Shown here: positions 1-11,769 of the stretch, piece after piece
Position numbering within the stretch: the stretch's first letter is position 1
Layout of the letters: each line of letters starts with the position of its first letter
NCBI GenBank assembly: GCA_024138015.1
Contig: JAMXBB010000008.1
Span: forward strand, 40,596,590-40,660,589
Direction of reading: 5' to 3'
DNA: 64,000 bases
Source: Lumnitzera littorea
Taxonomy: Eukaryota > Streptophyta > Magnoliopsida > Myrtales > Combretaceae
Translations under genes and position numbers: made by a program
The notes under the pieces: generated by a model
Told to the model about the DNA's origin: nothing
The model's input: only the letters and a program-made list of their open reading frames with translations
The model's database searches: none

Positions 1-1400
1 TCTATTTTCTTGAGGAAAAAAAAATCTTAAGTGTAGGCAAGTTTGATAAGTTCTTAATTGACTATGTTTAATATAGTAATTTTCCTTGAAATTTTGATTT
101 ATTTTAAGAAAATGATAATTGACTTCGTAAAATCTTGATTTCTAAGTTTTAGAATGTTCCTTTGAAGAAAAGAAGAAGATAGAAACAAGTTTTACTCAAA
201 TTGGAGTTAAAATGAAGAAGTTTGGAAGCGATGTGAGTAGTAACATAGCTGTGTTAGTTTTAGGGAAGAATTTTGAGTAGAGAAGAGCAGTTCGTAGTGA
301 ATGACACGACCTGGAAGATACAACCATGTCTCAAGTCATGTCGGTAGTAGATTTGAAAAGATTTGGATAAATTCGCAAAGATTTGTTGAATCTATAAGGA
401 CATGACTAGTGATATGATTGTGTCATTAGGTCATGTCATTTGCTGTAAAGAGAAATTTCCACACACAATATAAAAGCAATCTTTAGGAGATTTTTAACAA
501 ACTTTTTATACAACTTTTCAAGAGACTCAAAGAGCAGAGAATCTCAAGAAAGTAACATACTCCAGAATTCAAGATTCAAAAGATTTTAATTGTTTTCATG
601 GCTTTTTCTTTGTTCACTAGATTTTATTCAAAATTATTCTTTTGCCACGATTAGCGCTTAGACTTCTTGTATCTAGGTTTTGTGGAACCTAAAATTACTA
701 TGTGACGATAAGTTTTATAAGATCTAATAAAGATATTTATTTTCTTTGATTCAATTATGTATTTTTTTTATTGCTTTAGATTGATATTTCCTAGGGTAAT
801 GATCTAAAATTTGATATTGTATATGCAAATTGAGAGATTGCGTGTATGATTAGATCTATGTATAATTGATGAAAATTATTGCAAGTTTATAGATAAATTG
901 TAAAGCCTTTCCGAACCTCTATTGTTATCTTTAAGAGAATTCGTTATTCTTTAATGCAATATTGGATTATGCTATTGAGAAGAAATTTTAATAGGTGATC
1001 AAAAGATTAAAATTAATAAACTTGAGAAAGTTATTAACTTTATTAAAGAATTCTCATGATCAAAGAATTTTTGGATTGAGATGGATTATCTTTAGTAAAA
1101 GTCGTATGTATAATTTTAGGGGAAGTAAAATTTAGATACGTCATTGAATCTTAAGTAAATTTTTTAATTTAATTGCTTTCTTGTTAATTTCCTTAGTTAA
1201 CTCTTGATTAATTGTTAAATTAGTTATTAGCAGTAATTTAGATTGAATTCTTTTAGTTTTGTGAATTTGAATTTTACAGGTTAGATAATAAAGAAATAGT
1301 TAGTATTAGTAATCATAGTCCTCGCATGAATGATGTTCGTTTTTAAAAGACTATACTACTATCAATAGGTACGCTTACCTTATACCACTGCACCAGTTCA
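1..1400 (+). repeat. Candidate degenerate LTR (solo or truncated) of a Ty3/gypsy element
   Basis: There is no coding sequence. The tract carries motifs repeating the words 'cacgac' and 'catgtc' (about 300-440), then a TATA-like 'aatataaaag' near 468, then a long AT-rich leader. It ends near 1,300-1,400 with 'atagtcctcg' and 'ctatactactatcaatagg', which resembles the 3' part of LTRs in the Tat/Athila branch of Ty3/gypsy. No partner LTR, primer-binding site or polyprotein is seen, and the left edge lies outside the window. The resemblance is from memory only, so this is a tentative call. Confidence 0.3.
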
Positions 1401-3879
1401 TAAGGATAGAGATGATCTTTGCTCCCCTTAGGGACCATGTGAATGATATGAAAAACACTATGCTAAACTCGAGAGGGAAGGGGTATAAATTGAGTTCTAA
1501 GACAATATGTAATTTTTTTTTTATATAACCAAATAGATGCAATAATAAGAGTAGTCAAAACAACAAGAAGTACAAAAATTAAAGGAGATAGAGATAGAGA
1601 AATTCAAGTCAAGATATAACGTGAAGTTTGGACAACTCCTTAGTCTCCATGGACTCACAATGCCTCCAACCGAGGACTTCACTTCACTTTATTAATTTCA
1701 TAACTCAATGCTCTAAGAGCTACACAAGCTTACACAAGCTTACACAATCTCTTTTACACACAATTAACTTAAGTATATCACTTTCTTCACTCAAGATTAC
1801 AAATGTGAGGACTTTCAAGGACTACAACTATGTCTCTTTTTGTTTGATAGCAAATAAGTGTACAAGAGACTAAAGAGAAGTAAATAAGCTCAAGAATGTA
1901 AGGGAATGTATTTTAATTGCGGTAGAATATCAGATCTTAATTGTCTTTGGTCGGGTTGTTGAGCTTTTATATCAACTCATTGAATTCTTCTTGTTATCGT
2001 GCATTAAATGTTTCAACAACTACTTGGATTAGACTTATCGGCATGCTAGTACCTTATACTACTGGCATGCTGGTACCTTATATTACTGGTAAGCTAGTAA
2101 CAAAATACTCTACTGGCAAGCTAGTAACAAAATACTCTACTGGCATGAACACCAACAATTGAACCAGTAAGCCGGTTCCTTCTTCAGAAGCAAACTTATC
2201 TCCTTATCTAGGCTACTTCACCGTCAAGCTGGTAGTGTTTTAGAACCGTCAACTTAGTAGAGAAAAAATCTCTTGAAAAATACTTTTAACAACCAACAAA
2301 TAACTATACTTTGCAATCTAATTCCAAGATCATTTGATCATCACTCAAAGGATTAAATTTCCTATGGAGATAATTGATATAATTAATTATTGAGCAAATT
2401 AATCGATCTTATTCAATTAACTCAATATAATCATATAATACTTAATTTAATCATCTACTTGTTTTTGTTCTCTTCAAAAACAACATATTTAGATATATAC
2501 CTTTTGTTTTTTCCTCAATAAAATCAACATGTTTAATTATACACTTTTTATTTTGTTCTTATCAAAATTAAGTAATGAATCTTAAGTTCAACATGATATA
2601 CAGTACAACAACTTCGATACGAGTAATGATCTGATTATGACATTAGAAAACAACAATGCATGGTCCCAAGATGCAATAAGCAAATGAGATGTTCAATGAG
2701 TGGAGAGGTTCAAGAAATTGAAGCAATTAAATTTTCCTTGTAATTTAACAAATTATAATGGATGTCATTGTAAACTCATGAGATTGGATAATGTACTTTT
2801 TCCTCTATGCAATTGTATGGTTACTTTTGGCCACCACATAGCGGAACAACACTTTAAGGTCTATTGTACATAATTTGGAACATTGTTCACAATAGTAAAA
2901 CTCTTTGTTCATATAATTGTTCCTATTTTCCTGTCATGAGTGTTTTCTCTCATCTATCTTACTTTTATGTTGTAATATATATTTTTGTCATGGTTGTATA
3001 CAATTTATTCATGATAACTAATTTATCTTTGTTTTTTTCTTAATTATATGTTTTTGCTTTTGTGATCTCTTTGCTTTTGTCATACAATATTCCTTTGTTT
3101 TTTTTTTTTTTTCAATGCAGGTACATGTACATGGAGAGTTGCAATCAACACAAATAGATGTAAGGACTAGTAGACAAACTAAAGGGAAGTAGACTGTTTC
3201 AAAGGACAACACATTGATTGCGGCTATAATCGATTGTTGTAATTTCACAATACAAGATTGGACAAAACTATTTACCTTTTGTTGTACAATTGACTATGGT
3301 ACTTAACAAAAGTGGTTATAGCTCACTGGAAAAAAGCTTAAAAACTTATACCATATGTTTGGTGGTATAAAAATTTATTTCACATTGTAAAATATAAATA
3401 AATCTTTAAAATTCCAGAAATAACTCAATAACAAATTTCCAAATCACAATATTAAACTTTATTATAATTTTTTAATATTATTATTATTTTTCAATCACAT
3501 AAATCAATATTTAGTACTACACATATGAAACATAGTACAACAAGATTGTACTATCTTATGCTATTCATATTATGTAGTCTAGTTCTCCCAATCTAATCCA
3601 ATTTAATCAACTAAAGTACCATAGTAATTTAGGTGTCCTTTTAGAAAGTTTTAAGATTCAATTCGTAAGCTTTTAAAGGTTGAGAATTTTAAGTTTATAT
3701 CTTCAGACGGCTTCATTTGACAAAACTTAAAAAGGCTTAAGATTTCCTTTACTAAATTGCCAAGTCAAGAGGCAAATCTTGAACTGATTGAACCATCTAT
3801 CTTTATAGAGAAGGGCTAACAATGTAAGATATGATCTATAGCTCATACATGGTATGACATGATCTTTAGAAAGCTAATA
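1401..3879. other. Intergenic AT-rich DNA
   Basis: No gene is supported here. It contains a tripled 'tacacaagct' word near 1,723-1,745 and the minisatellite listed separately. A stretch at about 3,118-3,250 follows a splice-acceptor-like 'tttcaatgcag', but no open frame or family could be recognised in it. Confidence 0.6.
2040..2141 (+). repeat. Four-unit minisatellite, 24+24+27+27 bp
   Basis: Four consecutive units begin at 2,040, 2,064, 2,088 and 2,115. The first two are 24 bp ('ggcatgctagtacctta..' type) and the last two are 27 bp ('ggtaagctagtaacaa..' type). All share the core 'ggyawgctrgta'. Every unit length is a multiple of three, and a 73-codon plus-strand ORF (1,941-2,162) reads through as GMLVPYTT, GMLVPYIT, GKLVTKYST, GKLVTKYST. 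Nothing else suggests that this ORF is a gene. Confidence 0.8.
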
Positions 3880-4472
3880 TAGTATTTGGTTATAAGGATT
3901 GGATTGGATAAAATAAGTACAAGAAGGACTAAACAGTATAATTTTATTGTATTATGTTTGGTTTACGCAATATTGAATATAAAATTTTGTACTATCCCTT
4001 ATTTGATATACATAAGTACTAAATTCATTATTATATTTTGATATTTATACCCTTAGCACTGTCTAATATATATTATAATTATATTTTTATATTATTTGAA
4101 ATATGATTTGAATGGATTATTAAATTTATATAATTAAACAAATTATATACAATATTAAATAAAAAAGTAGTATATTTGCTAGCTATTAAAAAATTAGTTA
4201 TTTATATTATAAAAATTAATTACTTATATTAGATAAAAAAACCATGTATATACAATGAATTTGGAAAGATATTTTTGAGAATGTAAAATATTTTTGTTTT
4301 TGTTATGTGAATTTTATTTTTGTATGATGGTGTAGATATAACAAAATATGAGCATTTTGTCCTGTCCATAGCCTAATTTTTCATCTAGTTACCAAGTAAA
4401 GTTATAAATAAAAATTGAGATAATTTTTTTTATCTAGTCTAATGCCACAAAAAACGTATAACCAAATGCTAC
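3880..4472. mobile_element. MITE-like element, family A copy 1 (about 590 bp)
   Basis: The ends are imperfect inverted repeats: 'tagtatttggttata' on the left and 'tataaccaaatgctac' on the right. The interior is AT-rich and non-coding. Its reverse complement aligns by eye with the element at 12,926-13,350: both carry 'actagataaaaaa', 'ttataactttactt', 'gacaaaatg' and 'caaaaatattttac' in the same order. No clean target-site duplication could be fixed, so the superfamily is unassigned. Confidence 0.65.
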
Positions 4473-5197
4473 CTAAATTTATCTAAATGTATCTCATGTT
4501 TGTATAGATAAAAACCATTTTAAACTTGATTAAATCCATGTCTAGAATTTAACCTAACCATGCAATAGTATTTTTAAGTATTTTTTATAAGGAAATGCAA
4601 AAGTTTGGTTATATTTTAAACTTCGTAGGACACAAACAAAGTCTAGCATGATAATATTCAGGGCATTGGGCTTCGTAATGTTATTAATGAATATGAAAAG
4701 GGAAAAGGAAAAAAAAAAAAAGAAAGAAAGAAAAAAAGGAAAACTTCAATATTTGCTTGTTTTTCTACTTGAGTATGTAAAATTTTCTTTTATCTAAATT
4801 TACAATTTTTTCAAGTATTATCAAAGATGACTTTTCTCAAATCTATTAAATATTATAGTCATTGATAGACGTCAAATTTTGATTAATTTATAATAATTAA
4901 TTGATAAAAAATTAATCTTAAATATATTTAATTATATAAGTAGTATAAAAGTAAAAATAAATAAATAAATAAGGTAAAGAGAAAAACAGCACCAAAAAGA
5001 AAAAAAAATCCAAATTCTAGGTACGTCATGCGATCCACCAAATCCACCAACAAGGTTGTCTGTTGGCCAATCACACCTTTCTTGTTTTCCAACAAAGGTA
5101 GTGGGTAATAAAAAATATTTTCGAAGCCACCGTGCCATTTATTGCACTGTCCACCGTTCTATGGCTAAGAGCAGCAATTTAAGTATCACTAGAGTTT
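4473..5197. other. Intergenic DNA with a purine tract
   Basis: No gene is seen. An A/G-only tract runs from about 4,696 to 4,742. The short ORF on the minus strand at 4,932-5,138 has hydrophobic, low-complexity content and is not supported. Confidence 0.6.
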
Positions 5198-5419
5198 AAT
5201 GCGACGTTTGATTTACAAAATAAACTAAGATAAAAAAAGAATTACAATTCTTAAAAATAAAATGGAGAAAGAATAGCTATTTCTTATATTTCAATCATAT
5301 CTCTTTGGTTTTATAAAGAAAAAAATTATAACAAATCTACTAACCAAATGTAGGAATAGATTTATAAGGAAGGAATAACTATTTTATTTCATTCTTACGA
5401 AGTCGATCAAATGTGCCAT
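5198..5419. mobile_element. Short MITE-like element (about 220 bp)
   Basis: It is bounded by imperfect inverted repeats: 'aatgcgacgtttgat' on the left against 'gatcaaatgtgccatg' on the right. The interior contains 'agaatagctattt' and 'ggaataactatttta', which are also roughly inverted relative to each other. It is non-coding and resembles the plant MITE type whose ends read 'atggcacgtttggt'. No target duplication could be defined. Confidence 0.5.
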
Positions 5420-6192
5420 GAGAACTTTTTTATAGTCTTTTTCCTTCTTTCTATTTCTTTTAACTTTTTAAATTATATACAAAATTTAATATATGTACTA
5501 ATATTATTTTGTTAAATCAATTATTATGAAATAATAAAAAATTGAGACATGTCAAGGGTGGAGTAATTATTTAATAAACTTGGCAAAAGTCTTCTTTTAT
5601 AACTTTGGGATACATTGAGATTTGAAACTTTTACATTGTTGGAGATTACAGGTTTAAAATTCACATCTTGATTAAACCAAAGTACAGTTGAGTAGCATAC
5701 TTAATAGACTCCATCAAGAGATCTTTTACAAGTAATGAGGAAATGTTAAATATAAATATAAAAGTACACACTAATCTATAAGATTAGACTTTAAAACCAA
5801 TTGACTGTGAAGTTAAATTCATCAAGCAATGTGCTCGTTTTTTAGATTAGATGCCTAAATAATCCACTCGGGCCATTAGTCCATCATAGTATTTACTACT
5901 AAAAGAAAAAAAAAATATTACCTTATCAAATCCACCTATTTGAGCTTAAAATGGCATAAACCGTCCTTTTTAATAGAAAATTTAATCAATTTAAATTCTT
6001 AAGTAAATCAAATGAATTTGAACTAAGATGGGCACTTGAGACGTCATAAGGTTTTACGCTACAGGTCTAGCATGTGATGATACTATTTCCTATGGCACAA
6101 CAAGAGCCGTCATTTTTTTAACCACACAAAAAGAGATTATTTTTTGTTGATACAGTTTGCAATGTTACATTATAATATGCGTAAAAAAATGC
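5420..6192. other. Intergenic DNA
   Basis: AT-rich sequence between a MITE and the left LTR of the next element. No ORF, RNA gene or structured repeat was recognised. Confidence 0.6.
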
Positions 6193-6834
6193 TGATATTA
6201 CGCTTTCAAAGCCCACTTACAGCCCAAGCTCACAGTGCGCTATATTATGTTGAATATACAAAAAGGACGCCTCTCACTTTTCCTTTTCAGAACACTCTTG
6301 ATGGTATTTCTCTCTCCTCTCTTACTTTGTTTGCAACTTTTCTTTAAGGTTTCTTGTATCTGTACTTTGCCCTAAGATCTGATAACAGAGATTATAGATC
6401 TATATGCTATTGGTTTATATCTATGGATATGTATGGTTTGTTTATTGATATTATTATTTTGTGGTTTGTGTGAGGTAAACAATGGATATGAAACTATTTC
6501 TAATATTTGAGTTTCATAACAACTTCAATAAATAAAAGAGAGGAATGGAAAGACTTAACTAAGGTATCAGATGATCCTCTTTAGTATTCTGTTTCTTCTT
6601 TTTATACCATTTTGTTCATTCGATTGTATATTGTTATAGATCTACTGATTGTTGACGGATTTGTTATGAATCTGTTATTTTTCCTATAGATTTGTTATTT
6701 TTTTTTTCACAATCTATTGTACACTATTGTTATCTACATATTTGTATGCTTAAGTCTTTACCTAATCCTTTAAGTAGCTCGGTCTTTTCTTTTCTCTTTG
6801 TTCTCTAACATGTCTCTGTTGTTGAGTTATAACA
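6193..6834 (-). repeat. 3' LTR of the minus-strand gypsy element
   Basis: It aligns almost end to end with 9,887-10,528, for example 'caaagcccactta', 'tctatggatatgtatgg' and 'tgtacactattgttatctac'. The outer boundary at about 6,193 is approximate. The inner boundary at 6,834 is set by TGTTATAACTC following the polypurine tract. By eye the two LTRs differ at roughly one base in ten, which suggests an old insertion. Confidence 0.85.
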
Positions 6835-6846
6835 TTTCCTCCTTCC
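6835..6846 (-). other. Polypurine tract of the minus-strand gypsy element
   Basis: The minus strand reads GGAAGGAGGAAA immediately before the LTR start TGTTATAAC. This is the expected plus-strand priming site for reverse transcription, and it fixes the element's orientation. Confidence 0.75.
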
Positions 6847-6869
6847 GATGAAACAACCACCATGTCTTT

Positions 6870-7200
6870 AAGGTGAAATTCTAGATATGTTTCTTGAAAT
6901 TCTGATTAGTACATATTATAAAATGTCACCCTAGCAAATAGTGTCACCGTTTCTTTACTGCCTCAACCACTGCTACCAATTCCTTCACATAAGCTCCTAC
7001 CTTCTGTAATCTAAGACTTAATTTTTTGCTAAAGAAAGTAATTGGTTGTCCCTCCTAATGTAATACTGCTCTTATGCCAACCCTTGAAGCATCTGTTTCT
7101 ACAATGAAGAGTGCTTCAAAATTGGGAAGTGCCAATATAAGAGCCTTCATTAAGGTCTCTTTAAGATTGCTAAAAGCATGTTGTGTTTCCTCTGTCCACT
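6870..7200 (-). pseudogene. RNase H start fused to polyprotein tail (integrase deletion)
   Basis: The minus strand encodes an RNase H beginning ('ETDASRVGIRAVL', 'GQPITFFSKKLS', 'VKELVAVVEA') and then loses similarity. Nearer the polypurine tract it gives 'QETYLEFHLKDMVVV', which resembles the C-terminal tail of plant gypsy polyproteins. The rest of RNase H and nearly all of integrase are missing, so this is an internal deletion rather than an end truncation. The reading is interrupted by frame changes. Confidence 0.6.
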
Positions 7201-7249
7201 TAAATACATCCTTCCATAGTAGATTAGTAAGGGGTACTACAATTTGAGC

Positions 7250-8095
7250 ATATCCTTTAACAAATCGCTTGTAATATCTAGAAACCCCAAAAATCCTCTT
7301 AACTACTTTTGTGATTGAGGGATGGGCTACTATTTAATTGCTTCAATTTTACTATCATCTGGTTAGAGGGATGGGCTACAGTTTAATTGCTTTAATTTTA
7401 CTATCGTCCAGTTGAACTCCCTACTTTGACACAATATGACCCAAGTATTCAATCCTCTACTAGCTAAAAATACACTTCTCCTTTTAGCATAAAAAGTGTT
7501 GTCCAAAAACACCTTCAATACTTGAGTTAAATGCTCCATGTATAACTCCTAAGACTTGCTATAAACCAAAATGTCATAAAAAAAATACAGCGACAAACTT
7601 TCTTAAGAAAGGTTGAAAATTTTGCTTCATAATAAACTGAAATGTTGAGGGCACATTTGATAATCCAAAGGGCATTTCTAGATATTCATAATGGCCTTGA
7701 TGTATGCAAAAAGTCATCTTGTGAACATCTGAAGGAGCCATCTTAATCTGATGGTAACCAGCCCTTAAGTCTAACTTTGAAAAATAATGAGACCCCCACA
7801 ATTCATCTGATAATTTGTCAATGGTTGGTATAAGGAATTTATCCATTACAGTAGCTTGATTAAAGGCTATATAGTCAATACAAAAATGCTAAGTTCTATC
7901 CTTCTTTTTAACCAATAGCACCGGTGAAGAGAAGGGACTTGTACTTAGGCAAATCACTCCCGAGTCCAACATTTCCCTTACTAGTTTCTTTATTTCAAAT
8001 TTTTGAAAATAGGGATAATGATTAGGGTGCACATTGATTGGTTTAGTTTCACCTTTATGATGAATAAGGGGTTGGACATCCGTTAATGACGGCAA
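7250..8095 (-). pseudogene. Gypsy reverse transcriptase, inactivated
   Basis: Two open pieces, 7,889-8,095 and 7,574-7,846, carry consecutive RT blocks: 'SPFSSPVLLVKKKDRT', then 'DKLSDELWGSHYFSKLDL' with 'GYHQIKMAP' and 'MPFGLSNVPSTFQ'. They are separated by a stop between the 'KKKDRT' block and the 'FLIPTID' block. At the catalytic box the minus strand has a run of eight T bases (complement of 7,578-7,585) that shifts the frame, and the usual double-aspartate reads only 'FFYDILVYS'. Further downstream a 49-bp tandem duplication (7,321-7,418) also disrupts the thumb region. The family is certain from the motifs; activity is excluded. Confidence 0.9.
7321..7418. repeat. 49-bp tandem duplication inside the RT relic
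   Basis: The word 'gatgggctac' starts at 7,321 and again at 7,370, and the following bases ('tttaattgcttcaatttt' versus 'tttaattgctttaatttt') match with a few differences. Because 49 is not a multiple of three, the duplication shifts the reverse transcriptase frame. Confidence 0.85.
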
Positions 8096-8198
8096 TGATG
8101 ATGGAGTTGCAAAGACTTCTTGAAATTTGCCTAATTAGATTCAATTTCTATATTGCAAGTAGTATCATTAGAAGAAACCTACTTTTGAGCCACCAAAC

Positions 8199-8620
8199 TT
8201 AAAAAAAAAAAAAAAAAAAAACAGCGCTCTCTGATGCTATCAACTTGTGTAGTTGAGGAGAGTGAATAAGCTTTGAGAGAATAAAATTTTTGCCATGCAA
8301 AGTTACCTTTATATTATCAATAAAGAATTCCATTGTAAGATCACTATAGTTCATAGCAACAGGTCCTAAGGTAGACAACCATTGCACCCCTAGCACCACA
8401 TTAGCCCCTCGTATTGGTAATATATAACAATCTACCAAAAAAGAATGTTTCTGTACTTGCAACTATAATCCTCTGAAAATTCCTTATCACTCTAGAAAAT
8501 CACCATTACCAATCATTACTTTAAAATTTGGGAATAGCTAATACATCCAACTTAAGTTGTCACATAACTTCTGGTTAGATGAAATTATGAGTGCTTCCCG
8601 TGTCCAACAAAATATTCACT
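8199..8620 (-). pseudogene. Gypsy retropepsin-type protease, degenerate
   Basis: The minus strand near 8,570-8,615 encodes 'ILLDTGSTHNFI', the aspartic protease active-site box with its DTG triad intact. It is followed by a stop. The downstream part remains open at 8,199-8,462 and includes 'LPIRGANVVLGVQWL' with the expected 'GVQWL' near the protease end. A run of about 19 A bases (8,203-8,221) interrupts the link to reverse transcriptase. Confidence 0.85.
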
Positions 8621-8799
8621 AATTTCCCTTTAATATTTCCTTGCATCCAAAATGTTTTTGGAGTAAAGGCTCCTGATAAAGCACAATAGCTAATTTTAAC
8701 ATTTTCTTCCTCATCTTCTGCAATCTAATGCTGATCCACTATATTATCCACTTGACCTTCACCCTCATTCATATCATCCTCATCTTCATCTAGGCTTAT

Positions 8800-9700
8800 C
8801 ATCACCATAAATTTTGCCTTGTAAACATGTCCTCTATGAAATTTTTCATCATAATTGTAACACAACACTTTTTCTCTTCTAGATAGCAACTCTGAAGTAA
8901 ACATCTTTTAGATTGGGATGGATGATTTTGTAGAAGTATGAGTAATTGGTTGTTTGGAAATGGTTTGGTTTGATATTGGTGTTGGTAATAATGGAACATT
9001 TTTTTGAATAGGAGATTGATTTGATGATGTATATTTGCGATTAGTGCAAAAAATTATTAGTCTATATGAAGTCTATTTAGATGAAAAAAAACTAGTCTTA
9101 TTTCTGATAAGGTAAAATATTCACATTCTTAAGCTTGTCTTCTTGTAATTTGGCTTTGTGCATGGCTTCTATTAACATTTCTATTTGAATGCTTTGCAAT
9201 TCTAATCTGATTATTGGTTTTAAACCTGAGATAAAGCAACTTTTTAAAAAACCATCAGACATGCTCGTAACCTTATTACAAAGTGACTCAAATTCATAAA
9301 TGTAATCGTCAACAAATCCTTTTTAAGTCAACTATTTTTACTTCCCTTAATAATCCTCAAATTTGAAGGTCCAAACCGTAATTTCAATGCTTGTAGAAAT
9401 TGTGACTAAGACCCTAACAAGTGATTGTTATGCATCCAAATATACCATTGTGTTGCATGTGCTTCTAATACAAAAGATGCAAATTGCAATCTACTCTCGA
9501 TCGATATACCATGATAGTCAAAAAAAGTTTTAACCTTGAAAATCCAACTAATGGGATTGCTCCTAAAGAACTTAGGCCATTCCAATTTTATTTGAACTAA
9601 ATGCATAGTATTATTATCATAAGTTGCATTATTGGAAAATGATGAATCACTACTTATGGAAAGATTTTGATTCTTGGTTTCTTAAGATTGTTTCTACATA
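8800..9700 (-). pseudogene. Gypsy gag, degenerate
   Basis: The ORF at 9,406-9,606 carries the retrotransposon gag core ('NPISWIFKVKTFFDYHG', 'RLQFASFVLEAHATQWY'). Past several stops, the nucleocapsid motif appears at about 8,821-8,868 as 'VLCYNYDEKFHRGHVYKAKF'. The usual zinc knuckle would be C-x2-C-x4-H-x4-C; here the second and fourth ligands read Tyr. The acidic stretch after it ('DEDEDDMNEGEGQ') is typical of the linker to protease. Confidence 0.85.
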
Positions 9701-9886
9701 GAATTCATCAAACTTTGTAATTGCAAGATCACATTCTGCAATTTATCATTAATATCTTCACAAAAATCATTCATTTTTGTTGTCAACTCCTCTAAACCTA
9801 TGTTGTTACTATCTACCTGTTCTTGTAACTGGGAAATAACTCGGTATTATTCACCATTAATGATTAGAAAGAACTAAATGAAAGCA

Positions 9887-10528
9887 TCAATATTATGCTT
9901 TCAAAGCCCACTTAAAGCCTAAGCCCACTGTGTGCTACAGTATATTAAGTACACAAAAAGGATGCCTCTCACTTTTCCTTTTCAAAGCACTCTCAAAGGT
10001 ATTTCTCTCTCCTCTCTGACTCCATCTGCAACATTTCTTTAAGGTTTCTTGTATCTGTACTTTACCTTAAGATTTGATAACAAAGATTATAGATTTGTAT
10101 GCTACTAGTTTATATCTATGGATATGTATGGTTTGTTTATTGATATTATTGTTTTGTGGTTTATGTGAAGTAAATGATGAATATGAAACTATTTTTGATA
10201 TTTGAGTTTTAGAGCAACTCTAAAAAATGAAAGAGAGGAATGGAAAGGCTTAATTGGGGTATTAGATGATCTCCTTTAGTATTCTGTTTCTTCTTTTTAT
10301 ACCCTTATGTTCATTGAATTGCACATTGCTGTAGATCTACTGATTGTTAACAGATCTGTTATGAATCTATTATTTTTTCTAGAGATTTGTTATTTTTTTT
10401 CTACAATCTATTGTACACTATTGTTATCTACATATTTGTATGCTTAAGTCTCTACGTAATCCTTTAAGTAGCTCGATCTTTTCTTTTCTCTCTGTTCTCT
10501 AACATGTCTTTACTATTGAGTCATAACA
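9887..10528 (-). repeat. 5' LTR of the minus-strand gypsy element
   Basis: Partner of 6,193-6,834. It ends on the plus strand with 'gagtcataaca' at 10,528, the complement of the LTR start TGTTATGACTC. The primer-binding site would lie just left of 9,887 but is too altered to recognise with confidence. Confidence 0.85.
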
Positions 10529-11285
10529 ATTAGTCATGACAATATTGTTTCTATATCACGGATCTTCCAAAGAGAAATGACTTTTTGAAACTTACAGATC
10601 ATATGGTTTTGGCCTATGTTACTGCAAAGCCCCGTTCAATAAGTAATGATAAATCTCTAGTTTGCAACAACTCTTTCATCTTGGCATAATTTCTTTGCCT
10701 CTATATAAAAAAAACTCTTGCATAAGGGTGATCTCAAATAGTTTCACCTAAAAGAATGCTCAAGTTAGCTTTTTTCACCTTCTCAATGACAAAAAATGAA
10801 AATATCTTAAAATTACACAAACACACACACACACACACATACCAAGCTTACCACGCATTTTTTTAACAAATTGTTTAAACTACATCAAGCTACATCTTCC
10901 CAAGAAAAGTTAGACTGAGTTTGAGAAATGTCTTCCCTGAGTATCAATTCGTGGTTTTTGTGTTTTCTAGTATCTTATTGTAACATTCTCTATCATAGCA
11001 ATGATGAACTTTCTCATTGACAATTGGACTATTAACTTTCCATGTAGCTTTCAACACCTAGATGGGTAGAAAAAGAAATGGAATGAAATGTAAGTATTAC
11101 ACATTAACCATTGAAAGCCAAGGGAAAAAAAATCGTATATAAGATGTTGCAAAATCAGTTACTTCAAAATATATGAGTATTAGCTATCTCTTTTTCATGT
11201 TGTTCTTAACATACATTTAGATATTCATTTAAACAATATAGAAATCGAATGATAAAAATTTATATGCCAAACCGGTGCAGTAGGA
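10529..11285. other. Intergenic DNA with a CA microsatellite
   Basis: It contains a CA-repeat at about 10,820-10,839. No ORF or structured repeat was recognised otherwise. Confidence 0.6.
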
Positions 11286-11769
11286 TGATGTAGATCAAGA
11301 AAGATCACATATAATATTATTAATATTTTTTATTTTAGGATTTGATTAGGTAGGTATCTTTTATTTAAGATATAAAATATTTTATTTTTTAAATTTATTA
11401 AAGATTTAGTTTATTAAAATATTAGGTCATATTATATTTATAAATAAGAAAAACTTGTAATCAATTAGAAGAAAGTAACTTAATATTGAATAATGAAGTC
11501 ATTTTCTCAATATTGGTATAATGCCTTTTTTCTTCACAAGTGATGTGAGACCATAAAATTCTCATCTTATAGTGTAAGACTTTATAATTTACTAGTGGTG
11601 TGAGACCATCATCTTAATCTAGCTATTAGATATATATAAATATTTTTTAGTTTCAGCTTTTCTTTTATAGAAGAAAAATTTATTGTTTAGATTAAATTTT
11701 TCATTGATTTCCGTGCTTTCTTAACTTTTTCTTTCTTTTATAATTTTTTGCTTCCACTATTCTACATCA
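11286..11769 (+). repeat. Left LTR of the short element
   Basis: It begins TGATGTAGATC and ends TCTACATCA, and shares long stretches with the right copy such as 'ttgtaatcaattaga', 'ttttctcaatatt' and 'gaagaaaaatttatt'. Confidence 0.8.

Larger units (their letters stand above)
6193..10528 (-). mobile_element. Decayed Ty3/gypsy LTR retrotransposon, integrase mostly deleted
   Basis: Two direct repeats of about 640 bp (6,193-6,834 and 9,887-10,528) enclose gag, protease, reverse transcriptase and the start of RNase H, all read on the minus strand. The right repeat is therefore the 5' LTR. On the minus strand a polypurine tract lies directly before the 3' LTR (complement of 6,835-6,846), and that LTR begins TGTTATAACTC. 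The whole element is about 4.3 kb, shorter than a full chromovirus-type element. After a partial RNase H the frame jumps to a short tail resembling the polyprotein C-terminus ('FHLKDMVV'), so most of integrase is gone. Stops, frameshifts and an A-run interrupt every domain. No matching target duplication was found. The element cannot be autonomous. Confidence 0.85.

Noticed and set aside
2040..2141. CRISPR-like array
   Set aside because: The units are contiguous, with no unique spacers, in a plant nuclear context.
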